64,000 bases of DNA from Solimonas sp. (GTDB lineage: Bacteria; Pseudomonadota; Gammaproteobacteria; Nevskiales; Nevskiaceae): assembly GCA_030149365.1 (NCBI GenBank), contig JASBRP010000011.1, positions 62,001 to 126,000 of the forward strand, in the 5' to 3' direction. The number at the start of each line of letters is the position of its first letter. The first letter of the stretch is position 1. Positions 8,855 through 18,568 of the stretch are shown in pieces. A model generated the notes under the pieces. It did no database searches. It saw nothing but the letters and a program-made list of their open reading frames with translations, and was not told the origin of the DNA. The translations under genes were made by a program, and so were the position numbers.

Positions 8855-10795
8855 ATGAAGAAAGCGATCGCATTGCTGCTGCTCGCGGTGGCGCCCCTGT
8901 CGTACGCAGACCCGCTGGCCTGTGACGGCGACTCCAACGAGGCCCAGGCGGAGCAGCGGGATTATTGCTCGGCCCATCCGGGCTGCTGGCTGGTGGTGGG
9001 CATGATGAAGAGCTGCGAGAAGGCCAAGGCCTTCTTCGGCAGCCTGGGCTCGCCTGCCAGCAGCGGCAGGTCCGCGCCCAGCGACGAGCAGGTGCTGGGT
9101 GCGCTGTCGAGTTCCAGCGGCAAGTCGCGTGGCCTGTCGGCCTGCGTCACCGAGCTGGATGCGGAGGCCTGCAAGCGTGCGCTGGGTTTCGGCGGAGCCG
9201 CAGCGGCCGAGCCGGAGCCGGCGGAGCTTGCCCAGGCTCCTGCGGGATCGGAGAGCGCCAGCCGCGCACTGACCAAGGACGGCGCGCGGCGCCTGCGCAG
9301 CGCCGCGATCGACGCAGGCGACAAGGCCCGCAGCGACATCCGGCTGAGCTGCGACAAGCCCCAACTGCGTGTCGATCACGAGGGCTGCGTTTTCGCCCTG
9401 GGCCAGCTCGACCAGGCCATCGCCACGGGCGAGCGCCTCAATCGGGATCCGGAATACCTGGCGCATCTTCCTGCATTCGAGGTGGAGGGGCTGGCCTATG
9501 CGCAGCGCCTGGGCTGGAACAAGCGCAACGGCCAGTGGGTGAACGAAGGCTTCGATGCCCGCATCGGCAAATGCGAAGGGCTGCGCCGCAGCATCGAGGA
9601 TACCGAGGACGCCGACCGTGCCCAGGCGCGCAAGCTGTTCGGCGAGTTCAAGACCGAGTGTGCCCAGGCGCATGAGCAGTACCAGGGCCGCGTCGCCGGC
9701 TGGGAATCCAAGCTGGGCAGCGGCGGCAGCAGCTCGCCGGGCCTCGGCGCTCCCACCGCCGCGGACTGCGCCAGGATCCAGGGCCGCATTGAGGCCGCCC
9801 TGTCCACGCAGCCCGCGGAGGAGCCGACCGAGCTCAGCTTCTACGAAGTGGAATGCGGCAGCATCGACGCCGCCGCCAGCCAGCGCGCCCAGCAATGGCG
9901 CCGCGGACTGGCGCAGGCCGGCGCCACGGCTGCAGTGCCCGCTCCGCCGGTGGCGGAAATGGAAGCGCTGGACCAGTGGGAACAGCAGCAGGATGAGACA
10001 GTGGCCGAGGAGCTGCGGGAGATCGCCGGTGAACAGGCGGCCGAGCAAGCTCAGCAGATGCAGGCGCAAGGCCCCGCCCAGGCGCCGGGCCCGGCGGCAC
10101 TGGCCTCCTATACTGCCGGCGGCGCCGCGCCGCGCAGCAATGGCCCCCCGCCGAACAAGCGCCCCGGATGGAAGCCGCCAAGCTGCGAGGAATTCGGCAC
10201 GGCTGTTGATCGAGTCCTGCTCAATCATCCGTTCCTGATGCATCCGGACAACAAGGGCATGCCGCATACCGAGACTTACATCCTGATGCGCAAGCGCATG
10301 CTGAACTTGGAACAATCGCAAGGAGCTTGTGCATCGCGACCAGATCTACAGAACTCGTTGGTCCAAGCATTGGAGTCTGACAAGCAGCGCTGCCGATCCA
10401 TGCTGTCGCACGCGGCGGGAGACTGTGAGAACGGCCGTGATCCTGGCGGCATCCTGCCGGAAGTGGAAAGCGCTATTGCAGAGGTCAATGGTGATCGGGA
10501 AAAGACGCCCGACAGTTCACTCTACTTGTCCTGCCGATCGAAGATGAGTGACATCAGCAGCCGCTCTACAAGCTATTTCCTTGAAAGTCGCAAAAATGGA
10601 GCGCTCAGCAGCCTGCATGTATTCGCTTGGAGGGATTACCAAACGCTCAAGCTGCTAGAAGGCGAATGCCGCAGCGAGCCGCGCCTGGCGCGTCGCATTG
10701 AAGTGCAACGTGTTATCTCCGAGCGATCTGCCGATGAGTGTTCCAAGCTCACTGCGGGTGGCGATTGCCAGGTTGACCGGGAGCCCGGTCGATGA
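8855..10795 (+). CDS. Exported cysteine-containing protein of unknown function
   Basis: A 646-residue protein with signal peptide MKKAIALLLLAVAPLSYA. The mature sequence has many spaced Cys residues (CSAHPGCW, CVTELDAEACKRA, CGSIDAAA), which suggests disulfide-stabilised modules in the periplasm, and long Gln/Ala/Glu-rich helical linkers around residues 360-420. GC content falls in the last 500 bases compared with the front, a sign of mixed ancestry. Its stop overlaps the next start (ATGA), so it is co-translated with its neighbour. No family recognised. Confidence 0.75.
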   Translation: MKKAIALLLLAVAPLSYADPLACDGDSNEAQAEQRDYCSAHPGCWLVVGMMKSCEKAKAFFGSLGSPASSGRSAPSDEQVLGALSSSSGKSRGLSACVTELDAEACKRALGFGGAAAAEPEPAELAQAPAGSESASRALTKDGARRLRSAAIDAGDKARSDIRLSCDKPQLRVDHEGCVFALGQLDQAIATGERLNRDPEYLAHLPAFEVEGLAYAQRLGWNKRNGQWVNEGFDARIGKCEGLRRSIEDTEDADRAQARKLFGEFKTECAQAHEQYQGRVAGWESKLGSGGSSSPGLGAPTAADCARIQGRIEAALSTQPAEEPTELSFYEVECGSIDAAASQRAQQWRRGLAQAGATAAVPAPPVAEMEALDQWEQQQDETVAEELREIAGEQAAEQAQQMQAQGPAQAPGPAALASYTAGGAAPRSNGPPPNKRPGWKPPSCEEFGTAVDRVLLNHPFLMHPDNKGMPHTETYILMRKRMLNLEQSQGACASRPDLQNSLVQALESDKQRCRSMLSHAAGDCENGRDPGGILPEVESAIAEVNGDREKTPDSSLYLSCRSKMSDISSRSTSYFLESRKNGALSSLHVFAWRDYQTLKLLEGECRSEPRLARRIEVQRVISERSADECSKLTAGGDCQVDREPGR

Positions 10796-11676
10796 GTTGG
10801 GATCGGTATATGAAAGCAGCGGCACTTTCCCTCCTGAACTACCGGAGGATCGCTGTCCCAACTCTGCTGCTATGGTCCATTAGCGGCCAAGCCGTCGGGT
10901 CCTGCCCGCAGTGGTCGCGTTCCGCCGAAGGCCAGCGCCATCTGCAGCAGGCGCAGAAGGCCGGAGCCGAAGCCAGCGCGGGCTATGAGCGCTGCAAGGC
11001 CCAGGGCGCCGCGAGCATCGCCCGCCTGGCCTGTGATGCCGAGGTGTACCGTGGCTATGTTGCCAGCCGCGAGCGCAATCAGGCGGCCGAGCAGGCCGCG
11101 TTGGCGAGCTTCCGCCAGCAGCCCGGCAACTGCGTGGCCGCCGCCGCTCCCGCCGCGGCGCCCCGGCCCGCCGTCCAGGTGCTGCCGCCGGCTTCCGTTC
11201 CGCAGCCTTCGTCGGGCTTCGTGCTGGAGCCGGAAGCAGAGGCCCCGCGGCAGGTGATGGCCGAGCCCTTCAAGGCCCCGGTCGAGGACACGCCCGTGCC
11301 GATGCCCGCTCCGGTGACGCTCGCCGCGCCTGCACCGGCGCCGGAGCCTGTTGCCGTGGCCCCAGCGGCGGTTCCGCCACCGGCAGCGGCCACGGAATTG
11401 CCGCCCATGCCGGCGCCCGCCCGCTTCAGGAACTGCCGCGGCGTGCCCCCGATCCTCGAAGCCTATTCCCCACACGGCAGCAGCTTCAGCGCCCGGGCCG
11501 AGACCGCGATGTTCACGATCGACACCGCCCTGCAGCAGATCGAGAGCCAGTGCCGTTTCCTGGTGGACTACCGCGACATGCGCCGGGAACTGGACGACGC
11601 GCGTACGCGGTTCGAGCAGGCCTGCAACGCCGCCAGGGTGGATGGGAAGCGCTGCGAGGCCCGGCGGCACAACTGA
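10792..11676 (+). CDS. Exported Pro/Ala-rich protein of unknown function
   Basis: A 294-residue protein whose ATG overlaps the preceding stop. An N-terminal hydrophobic stretch (VPTLLLWSISGQAVG) is probably a signal or anchor. It is followed by a Cys-containing helical region, a Pro/Ala linker of about 100 residues and a C-terminal Cys-rich helical part (FRNCRGVPP, SQCRFLVDYRDM, EQACNAARV). Spaced Cys residues and export features match the preceding gene, so a shared envelope function is likely but unknown. Confidence 0.7.
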   Translation: MSWDRYMKAAALSLLNYRRIAVPTLLLWSISGQAVGSCPQWSRSAEGQRHLQQAQKAGAEASAGYERCKAQGAASIARLACDAEVYRGYVASRERNQAAEQAALASFRQQPGNCVAAAAPAAAPRPAVQVLPPASVPQPSSGFVLEPEAEAPRQVMAEPFKAPVEDTPVPMPAPVTLAAPAPAPEPVAVAPAAVPPPAAATELPPMPAPARFRNCRGVPPILEAYSPHGSSFSARAETAMFTIDTALQQIESQCRFLVDYRDMRRELDDARTRFEQACNAARVDGKRCEARRHN

Positions 11677-11781
11677 GGGGCATGCGGCTTGCCCTCTGTT
11701 GATCGCCGGAAGGCGTCCCTGGGACGCCGGCTGGCCATGGTATGTATCCTCCCTAAAGGCTGACGCCATATTGCCGATGTA

Positions 11782-14700
11782 GTGGCAATGCAGCCCTCAT
11801 TCCTCCATCGGTGCGGTAAAGCCGTCGCGGCCCTGGCCGGTTCGCGCGACGGGAAACCGTCGCTGGTTTGCGTGGCCGGCTGGACCGCGGGGCGCATCGC
11901 GCTGGCCTACCTGGCACTGTCAGCGATGTGGGTCTACCTCGGAGACCGCTGGGTGCAGTCGCTGGCGGACACGCAGCTGGCCGCTCAGGTCAACGTGATC
12001 AAGGGCCTGCTGTTCGTACTGGTGACGGCGGCGCTGCTGTACATGGGCTTTCGCCGGCGCGCCGAGGCGGAGGACTTGACGCTGGCGCAGGAGCGCCACG
12101 CGCTGGAGGATTCCGAGGAGCGCTTCCGCCAGGCTTTCGAGAACGCCAGCATCGGCATGATGCTGTCCACGCCGGACGGCCGCCTGCTGCGGGTCAACGC
12201 GATGATGTGCCGGCTCACCGGCTACAGCGCCGGGGAGCTGATCGAGAAGGGCTTCATCGGCATCACGCACCCGGATGACCTGGAGGAAACCCGTCGCAAC
12301 CGCGACGCGGTCGCCGCCGGGCTGCAGGTCGGCACCTACGAGAAGCGCTACCTGCGCAAGGACGGCAGCGAGCTCTGGGTGGCGGTGAACCCGAGCCTGG
12401 TGCGCGATGCACAGGGCCGGCCGCTGTATCTCTTCGGCGCGATCCGCGACGTCACCGAACGGCGTCGCGCGGAAGAGGCGCATCGCCAGAGCGAGGAGCG
12501 CTTCGAGATGGCCATGCGCGGCGCCCATCACGGCGTCTGGGACTGGGACCTCGCCGATGGGCGTGCCTACTATTCCAGCGGCTGGAAGGCGATGCTCGGC
12601 TATGGCGATGATGAGCTGGAAGGCAGCATCGCGATCTACGAGCGCCTGCTGCATCCCGAGGATGTGCCGCGGATGCACGAGGCTGTCCAGCGCATCCGCG
12701 ACGGCCGTGCCCGCAGCCTGGAGCTGGATTGTCGCATGCGCCACAAGCATGGCGCGTACGTACATATCCAGAGCCAGGGCTTCCCGGTCTACGGTATCGG
12801 CGGCAAGCTGCTGCGCCTGGTTGGCACCCATATCAACATCAGCGAGCGCAAGGCCATCGAGCAGGCGCTGCGTGATCGCATCACGGTGCAGCAGTACATC
12901 GGCCGTGTCGCCGGTACGCTGCCGGGAGCGCTGTTCGCCTTCCGCCGTCTGGACGACGGCGGCTACCGCATGCCTTATGCCTCGCCACCCTTCGAGGCGC
13001 TGTTCGGTGTGACGGCCGAGCAGGTGGCGCAGGACATGGCGCCGGTCTTCGCGCGGGTGCACCCGGACGACCTGCAGGGCCTGATCGATTCCATCGAGCA
13101 GGCCTGCCGCGACGGCACGCCGTGGCATCGCGAGATGCGTATCCATGCGCGGGACGGCGAGGTGCTATGGCTGGAGGGGCGCTCCATGCCGGAGGCGGAC
13201 CCGGACGGTGGTGTGACCTGGCATGGCTTCCTGCACGATGTTACCGAGCGCAAGGCGCAAGAGCTCAAGCTGCGCCAGGCCGCGACCGTGTTCACTGCCA
13301 CGCACGAGGGTGTGGTGATCACCGATCCGCAAGGGCAGATCCTGGCGGTGAACCCGGCGTTCTGCGAGATCACCGGCTACGCTGAAGTCGAACTGATCGG
13401 CCAGAACATGCGCTTGCTCAAGTCCGGCCGGCAGGATTCGGCCTTCTACGGCCAGGTCTGGGAGGCCATCCGCAGCCAGGGCTTCTGGCAGGGCGAGATG
13501 TGGAACCGCCGCAAGAACGGCGAGATCTTTCCCGAGTGGCAGACCATCAGCGCCGTACGCGATGACGCGGGCAAGCTCGTCAATTATGTCGGCAGCTTCT
13601 CCGACATCAGCCGCATCAAGCAGTCCGAGGCCCAGCTCGAGCACCTGGCCCACCACGATGCACTAACCGGCCTGCCCAATCGCCTGGTGCTGCGCAGCAA
13701 GCTCGACGAAGCCCTGGTGCGCGGCCGCCGCAATGGCCAGCACGGTGCCCTGTTGATGATGGACCTGGACCGCTTCAAGAACGTCAACGACAGTCTGGGG
13801 CACACCGCGGGCGACGAGCTGCTGTCGATCGTCGCCAAGCGCCTGCGCGCGGCGCTGCGCGAGTCGGACCTGCTGGTGCGGCAGGGCGGTGACGAATTCG
13901 TGGTGGTGCTGGAGGGCCTGAGCCAGCCCGATGCCGCGCGCGTGGCGCGCTCGCTGATCGAATGCGTCAGCCAGCCCTTCCTGCTGGCCGGCGGCCACCA
14001 GGCCTATGTCGGCTTGAGCATCGGCATCAGCCTGTTCCCGGCCGACGGCGACAGCGCCGGCGACATCATCAAGCACGCCGACTCGGCCCTGTACGAGGCC
14101 AAGGCTGCCGGCCGCGGCACCTTCCGCTTCTACAATGCCTCGTTGACCCAGGTCGCGGCATCGCGGCTGGAGCTGGAGGCACGCCTGCGCCGCGCGCTGG
14201 AGCGCGAGGAATTCACCTTGCACTACCAGCCGCTGGTGAACCTCGCCACCGGCCGCCTGCGCGGCGTCGAGGCACTGGTGCGCTGGCACGATGCCGAGGG
14301 GCGCACCATGCCGCCGGCGGAGTTCATCCCGCTGGCGGAGGACACCGGCCTGATCGTGCCGCTGGGCGAATGGGTGCTGCGGCATGCCTGCGAGCAGGTG
14401 GCGCGCTGGCGTGCGGAGGGCTTCGAGCTGGGCACGCTGGCGGTCAACCTCTCGCCGCGCCAGCTCAGCCTGCCGGACATCGACAGCCGCGTGAGCGGCA
14501 TCCTGGGCGAAACCGGCCTGCCGCCGCAGGTGCTGGAGCTGGAGATCACCGAAGGCGCCCTGGCCGGCGACATGGCCGACGTGCAGGACAAGATCAGCCG
14601 GCTCAAGGCGCTGGGGCTGCGCATCGCCATCGACGACTTCGGCACCGGCTACTCCTCGCTGGTGTATCTCAAGCGCTTCCCGGTGGACAAGCTCAAGATC

Positions 14701-14943
14701 GACCGCGCCTTCGTGCGCGACGTGCCGGAGGACTCCACCGACGCCGAGATCATCTCCGCCATCATCGCGCTGGGCACCATCTTGCGCCTGGAGGTGCTGG
14801 CGGAGGGCGTGGAGAAGCCCGCGCAACTGCAGTTCCTGCTGCAGCACGGCTGCAACAGCGGCCAGGGCTTCCTGTTCAGCCGCCCGGTGCCGCCCGAGCA
14901 GATCCGCGTGATGGACCTGGAACCGCTGGCCAAGGCGGCGTGA
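11782..14943 (+). CDS. PAS-rich GGDEF-EAL cyclic di-GMP enzyme
   Basis: A 1053-residue bifunctional cyclic di-GMP protein. Two membrane segments lie in residues 38-90, followed by four PAS/PAC modules ending in DVTERR, NISERK, DVTERK and DISRIK. The GGDEF domain is complete (RQGGDEFVVVL) with an RxxD I-site (RESD). The EAL domain keeps EALVRW and IDDFGTGYSSL, so both synthesis and hydrolysis of cyclic di-GMP are possible. The net activity cannot be predicted. The start is GTG 11782 or ATG 11788; the protein differs by two residues. It is the third cyclic di-GMP enzyme within 15 kb. Confidence 0.93.
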   Translation: MAMQPSFLHRCGKAVAALAGSRDGKPSLVCVAGWTAGRIALAYLALSAMWVYLGDRWVQSLADTQLAAQVNVIKGLLFVLVTAALLYMGFRRRAEAEDLTLAQERHALEDSEERFRQAFENASIGMMLSTPDGRLLRVNAMMCRLTGYSAGELIEKGFIGITHPDDLEETRRNRDAVAAGLQVGTYEKRYLRKDGSELWVAVNPSLVRDAQGRPLYLFGAIRDVTERRRAEEAHRQSEERFEMAMRGAHHGVWDWDLADGRAYYSSGWKAMLGYGDDELEGSIAIYERLLHPEDVPRMHEAVQRIRDGRARSLELDCRMRHKHGAYVHIQSQGFPVYGIGGKLLRLVGTHINISERKAIEQALRDRITVQQYIGRVAGTLPGALFAFRRLDDGGYRMPYASPPFEALFGVTAEQVAQDMAPVFARVHPDDLQGLIDSIEQACRDGTPWHREMRIHARDGEVLWLEGRSMPEADPDGGVTWHGFLHDVTERKAQELKLRQAATVFTATHEGVVITDPQGQILAVNPAFCEITGYAEVELIGQNMRLLKSGRQDSAFYGQVWEAIRSQGFWQGEMWNRRKNGEIFPEWQTISAVRDDAGKLVNYVGSFSDISRIKQSEAQLEHLAHHDALTGLPNRLVLRSKLDEALVRGRRNGQHGALLMMDLDRFKNVNDSLGHTAGDELLSIVAKRLRAALRESDLLVRQGGDEFVVVLEGLSQPDAARVARSLIECVSQPFLLAGGHQAYVGLSIGISLFPADGDSAGDIIKHADSALYEAKAAGRGTFRFYNASLTQVAASRLELEARLRRALEREEFTLHYQPLVNLATGRLRGVEALVRWHDAEGRTMPPAEFIPLAEDTGLIVPLGEWVLRHACEQVARWRAEGFELGTLAVNLSPRQLSLPDIDSRVSGILGETGLPPQVLELEITEGALAGDMADVQDKISRLKALGLRIAIDDFGTGYSSLVYLKRFPVDKLKIDRAFVRDVPEDSTDAEIISAIIALGTILRLEVLAEGVEKPAQLQFLLQHGCNSGQGFLFSRPVPPEQIRVMDLEPLAKAA

Positions 14944-14949
14944 GCACCA

Positions 14950-15840
14950 TCAGGGCTTGGGTGGCACGGCCTGCCGGCTGAAGATGCCGATCATGGTGGT
15001 GCCGTGGGCCCGCATGGCCGGCTCGATGCGCCGGTGCAGGGCGTGGTAGCGGTAGAACGGCACGCGCGGGAACAGGTGATGCACCGAGTGCAGGTTCTGC
15101 CCCAGCCAGAACCACTCCAGCGGCTTCATCCATGCGGGCATGATCAGGCTGTTGGTGTTGCGGTAGCGCGCCGGCTCCTCGTAGGGCAGGTGCGGCCGGT
15201 AGGCGAACCAGTAAGCCGTGAAGAACGCGCCGCCCAGGTAGCCGGCCACCAGCAGCAGCACGGTGTGCTCGCGCGTCACCGCCAGCGCAAAGGCCAGGCG
15301 CCAGCCCAGTGCGAATGTCACCTCCGCCACGTAGGTGGCGCGCTCGCGCAATGGCGCAGTGGCCCAGTAGTCGCGGAACAGGAAGGTGTTCTGCACCCAC
15401 AGGAAGCGCAGCCCGTGAAGGATGAAGGCGAAAAAGCCGTGGCGCATACCGCTGACCACGTGGTCCGGGTCCTTGTCCGGCTGGTTGGTGTAGCGGTGGT
15501 GCGTGAAGTGTTCCACGCGATGGGTGGAGAAGGGCACCATGATCAGCGGCGCCACCAGGTAGCCGCAGAGATCGTTGAGCCACTGCAGCCGGTCATGCCC
15601 GCCGTGGATGTTGCCGTGCGCCGCCTCGTGCAGCGGCGTATAGGACATGTAGGTCAGCACGGCATAGGCCAGGATCGCCGCCCACAGCGGCATCAGCCCC
15701 GCCGCGAACAGCCACAGGTTGGCGACGAAGGCCGCGATCACGCCCAGCGCCAATGCCACTGTCGGCCACGCCAGCTCGCCTGTATATTCCCGGGCCGTGG
15801 CGATGGCCTGCCTGTTCAACGAAACCAGATCCTGCTGCAT
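14950..15840 (-). CDS. Membrane fatty acid desaturase/hydroxylase
   Basis: A 296-residue integral membrane di-iron enzyme. The three histidine boxes are present: HEAAH, HRVEHFTHH and HSVHH. About four hydrophobic helices separate them. It should introduce a double bond or hydroxyl group into an acyl or carotenoid-like chain. The start MQQDLVSLNRQ fits the first helix at residues 20-60. It is divergent from an AraC-type regulator across 123 bp, an arrangement common for regulated lipid-modifying enzymes, so that regulator probably controls it. The substrate cannot be told from sequence. Confidence 0.88.
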   Translation of the reverse strand: MQQDLVSLNRQAIATAREYTGELAWPTVALALGVIAAFVANLWLFAAGLMPLWAAILAYAVLTYMSYTPLHEAAHGNIHGGHDRLQWLNDLCGYLVAPLIMVPFSTHRVEHFTHHRYTNQPDKDPDHVVSGMRHGFFAFILHGLRFLWVQNTFLFRDYWATAPLRERATYVAEVTFALGWRLAFALAVTREHTVLLLVAGYLGGAFFTAYWFAYRPHLPYEEPARYRNTNSLIMPAWMKPLEWFWLGQNLHSVHHLFPRVPFYRYHALHRRIEPAMRAHGTTMIGIFSRQAVPPKP

Positions 15841-15963
15841 GGCTGACTCCAGCGCGAGCACTAATAGGTGGCACAGTACCGCCGGGGCAGCAGGCCCGGC
15901 AGGGCTTTGCCGGCCTGCCGCCGTGCATTTCCGGCCAGCGGCCTGAGCCGGGCCCCAGCCGCC

Positions 15964-16980
15964 ATGTCCGCCGAGGCCAGCTTCCAGCACCCCGTCGCCA
16001 TCGCCCAGGTGATGGTCAACTTCGGCGCGCGCCATGGCGCCGACGCCGCCACCTGCCTGCTCGGCACCGGCATCGGCGAGGCCCAGCTGCGCGACGCGGA
16101 GGCCCTGATCGCGCGCGAGCAGGAGATGCGCCTGGTGGAGAATCTGATCCTGGCCCTGCCGCAGGTGCCGGCGCTGGGCTTCGAGCTGGGCCTGCAGTAC
16201 AACGTGGCCACCTTCGGCATCTGGGGCTTCGTGATGCGCATCAGCCGCAACCTGCGCGAGGCCACGCAGAGCGCCCTGCGCTACCTGCCGCTGAGCACCG
16301 CCTACTGCCAGCTGTCGCTGTTCACGGACGAACGGGAGTTCGGCGTCTGCGCCGATCCGTCCACCATCCCCCAGCACCTGCGCCAGTTCCTGCTGGAGCG
16401 CGACATGGCCACCGCCGTCAACCTGCTGCGCGAGCTGGGCCTGCAGGGCCTGCACGTGCAGCGCCTGGAGTTCCAGGGGCGCGCACCCGCGCATGCCGCG
16501 CGCATCGCCGAGCTCTGCGGCATCGCGCCGCAGTACGGCAGCGCGCGCAATGCCCTGGTGCTGCGGCGCGAAGACGCCGAGGCGCCGCTGCCGATGTACG
16601 ACGCGCGCCTGGTGCGCCTGCTCGAGGACCAGTGCCGCATCCAGCTGGAGCATCGCCAGGTGGCGGGTGTAACGGGGCAGGTGCGCCGGCTGCTGCTGGG
16701 CCCGCTGGGCTTCGTCGCCTCGCTGGAGGACGTGGCACAGCAGCTGGCCATGGCACCGCGCAGCCTGCGCCGCCGCCTGGAGGAAGAGGGCAGCAGCTTC
16801 CGCGACCTGGTGGAGACCGAGCGCAAGCAGGCCGCCACGCAACTGCTGGAAGGCACCGAGATGAAGATCGAGGAAATGGCGCTGCAGCTCGGCTACGGCG
16901 ACACCGCCAGCTTCACGCGCGCCTTCCGCCGCTGGTTCGGCCGTGCGCCGGGCGAGTATCGCAAGGCGCTGGTCCGATAA
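15964..16980 (+). CDS. AraC-family regulator with arabinose-binding-like N-domain
   Basis: A 338-residue regulator. Residues 1-220 match the arabinose-binding-like N-domain of the OruR/ArgR-like AraC class. The C-terminal 100 residues hold two helix-turn-helix motifs (SLEDVAQQLAMAPRSLRRRL and IEEMALQLGYGDTASFTRAF) and the final RAPGEYRK. Its divergent partner is the desaturase, the most likely target. I chose ATG 15964 (MSAEASFQHP) because the family domain begins there. Confidence 0.9.
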   Translation: MSAEASFQHPVAIAQVMVNFGARHGADAATCLLGTGIGEAQLRDAEALIAREQEMRLVENLILALPQVPALGFELGLQYNVATFGIWGFVMRISRNLREATQSALRYLPLSTAYCQLSLFTDEREFGVCADPSTIPQHLRQFLLERDMATAVNLLRELGLQGLHVQRLEFQGRAPAHAARIAELCGIAPQYGSARNALVLRREDAEAPLPMYDARLVRLLEDQCRIQLEHRQVAGVTGQVRRLLLGPLGFVASLEDVAQQLAMAPRSLRRRLEEEGSSFRDLVETERKQAATQLLEGTEMKIEEMALQLGYGDTASFTRAFRRWFGRAPGEYRKALVR

Positions 16981-17135
16981 CCCGACCGCCACGCCCGCGG
17001 GCCGCCGCGGATTTCGGTACTTGTACGGATGGAACCCGCAGGTCGCCGCGCCAGACTGCCGGCCTGGACCGCAGGCGAGCGGCGCCCTGGTGTGCATTCG
17101 CCGCGGCAGGTTCTCGTTCTGCGGTGCCCGGCCCA

Positions 17136-17750
17136 ATGGAACAAACGCCGTCCTACACCCCCCACGGTCCCGTCGAGGACCTGCAGGCCCTGCTCTGCGG
17201 CACGGCCCTGGTCGCGCTGGGCGTCACGCTCTACGCGGAGATCGGCCTGTTGACGGGCGGCACGGCCGGCGCGGCCCTGCTGCTCGACCACGTCACTGGC
17301 TGGGGATTCGGGCCGATCTTCTTCGTGCTGAACCTGCCGTTCCTGGCCTTGGCCATGGCGCGCATGGGCCGTGGCTTCCTGCTGCGCACCTTCGCCGCCG
17401 TCGCCCTGGTATCCCTGCTGTCGGCGCTCACGCCGCGGGTCCTGCAGCTGTCGTTCATCCAGCCGGCGTATGGCGCCGTCATCGGTGGCGCGCTGATCGG
17501 TACCGGCATGTTGATGCTGTTCCGCCACAAAGCCAGCCTCGGCGGCATCAACCTGCTGGTGCTGTACCTGCAGGAGCGCCACGGCATCCGTGCCGGCAAG
17601 GTGCAGATGGCGGTGGACTGCCTCATCGTGCTGCTGGCGGCATTCCAGCTTCCGCCGGATCGTGTCGCGCTCTCCATCCTGGGCGCCGTGACCACCAGCT
17701 TCATCCTGGTGACCAACCACAAGCAGGGCCGCTACCTCGGCGTCAGCTGA
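17136..17750 (+). CDS. YitT-like membrane protein
   Basis: A 204-residue protein with five hydrophobic segments and the family pattern G-LTGGTAGAALLL near residue 40 and KASLGGINLLVLYLQ near residue 135. Members of the YitT/DUF161 family are inner-membrane proteins of unsettled function, some linked to transport. The start MEQTPSYTPH precedes the first helix closely. It follows the AraC gene with a 155-bp gap and shows no operon link. Confidence 0.8.
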   Translation: MEQTPSYTPHGPVEDLQALLCGTALVALGVTLYAEIGLLTGGTAGAALLLDHVTGWGFGPIFFVLNLPFLALAMARMGRGFLLRTFAAVALVSLLSALTPRVLQLSFIQPAYGAVIGGALIGTGMLMLFRHKASLGGINLLVLYLQERHGIRAGKVQMAVDCLIVLLAAFQLPPDRVALSILGAVTTSFILVTNHKQGRYLGVS

Positions 17751-17760
17751 GCGCCGCGCC

Positions 17761-18291
17761 TCACTCCACCCAGACCGGCTCCGGCGGCAACCCGCGCTCG
17801 GCGCGGGCCGCATCCATCAGCTCCTGGATCAGCGCGGTCTTGCCGCGCGTGTACGTCTCGCGGTCGAGCCCTCGCTCGGCGAGCTGCAGCTTCAGGGTGG
17901 CGTAGCGTGCTGCCGCATCGGCGTACTGGCGCAGGTGGGCTGCGAAGATCCGCTCCTTCAGCGTCGGCCAGTGCTCGAAGGGAAACACATGCAGATGGTG
18001 CGTCCGCTCCCCGTCTGCATTCCTCCGGACGTAGAACAGCCGCTGCGCCGCGCTGTAGTCCTCGGGCTCGTAGCCGATCTGCCGCAGACACGACTCTGCC
18101 GCCGCGAAAGCGGACAGGTCCTGCGTCGCCGCGCAGATGTCGATCACCGGTTTGGCCGCAAGGCCGGGAACCGAGGTGCTGCCGGTGTGCTCGATGGCAA
18201 TGATCCTCGCCCCGAGCGCCCGCAGCAGCTCGGTGCGGGCCGTGGCGTATGCGGCCGGCCAAGAGCGGTCATAGGCGACGATCTGGATCAT
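17761..18291 (-). CDS. GrpB family protein (UPF0157)
   Basis: A 176-residue GrpB-like nucleotidyltransferase-fold protein. The family hallmarks are present: IEHTGSTSVPGLAAKPVIDI near residues 33-52, and HHLHVFPFEH near residue 100. The substrate is unknown for most of the family. The gene is convergent with the YitT-like gene, and its start MIQIVAYDRSW matches the usual N-terminus. Confidence 0.9.
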   Translation of the reverse strand: MIQIVAYDRSWPAAYATARTELLRALGARIIAIEHTGSTSVPGLAAKPVIDICAATQDLSAFAAAESCLRQIGYEPEDYSAAQRLFYVRRNADGERTHHLHVFPFEHWPTLKERIFAAHLRQYADAAARYATLKLQLAERGLDRETYTRGKTALIQELMDAARAERGLPPEPVWVE

Positions 18292-18538
18292 CCGGCGATT
18301 CTAGGGGAGGGGTCTGCGGGAGAATACGGGTACCCATCTCACCGCATTGACAAGCCCCGAGCCCAGGCGCAGGATGCGCGCCCTTGAATCAGGTACACCC
18401 GTGATCCTTCGCGCCTACAACTCTCGCGGCAACACTCCGGCCATGCGTCCGCATGCGCTGGGTTATGCCGTTATTGCGCGCGTTGCTCCGGGTAGTTCGC
18501 CGTGACCTTCTAGATCACGGATCTGTAGTCCGAACCGA
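18292..18538 (+). other. Structured leader region before the MFS gene
   Basis: This noncoding stretch holds self-complementary segments: GCGCG...CTCCGGG around 18478-18491 pairs with CCCGGAGCGCGC at 18540-18551. Between them CCGTGA/TCACGG (about 18500-18520) and CGGA/TCCG (about 18518-18533) can form two small, mutually overlapping hairpins. Directly after comes a terminator hairpin and then the MFS start. The layout is that of an attenuator or riboswitch, or a small RNA. It matches no RNA class I can name. Confidence 0.35.
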
Positions 18539-18568
18539 CCCCGGAGCGCGCAAGCCTCCGGGGTTTTT
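18539..18568 (+). terminator. Intrinsic terminator upstream of the MFS gene
   Basis: The hairpin CCCCGGAG / CTCCGGGG with a 9-base loop is followed by five T residues. It ends 30 bases before the MFS start codon, and its left arm can instead pair with an upstream CTCCGGG, so termination could be conditional. Confidence 0.7.

Noticed and set aside
6406..8937. 843-residue open frame on the minus strand
   Set aside because: It runs antisense to several well-supported genes and arises from high GC; its composition is low-complexity and it has no domain.
14950..17136. Long minus-strand frame of 728 residues
   Set aside because: Only the C-terminal 296 residues match a desaturase; the rest is antisense to the AraC gene.
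18478..18551. tRNA-like fold with a CTTCTAG loop
   Set aside because: The segment between the pairing ends is too short for a tRNA, has no GTTCRA T-loop and no proper D-arm. Treated as a leader structure instead.
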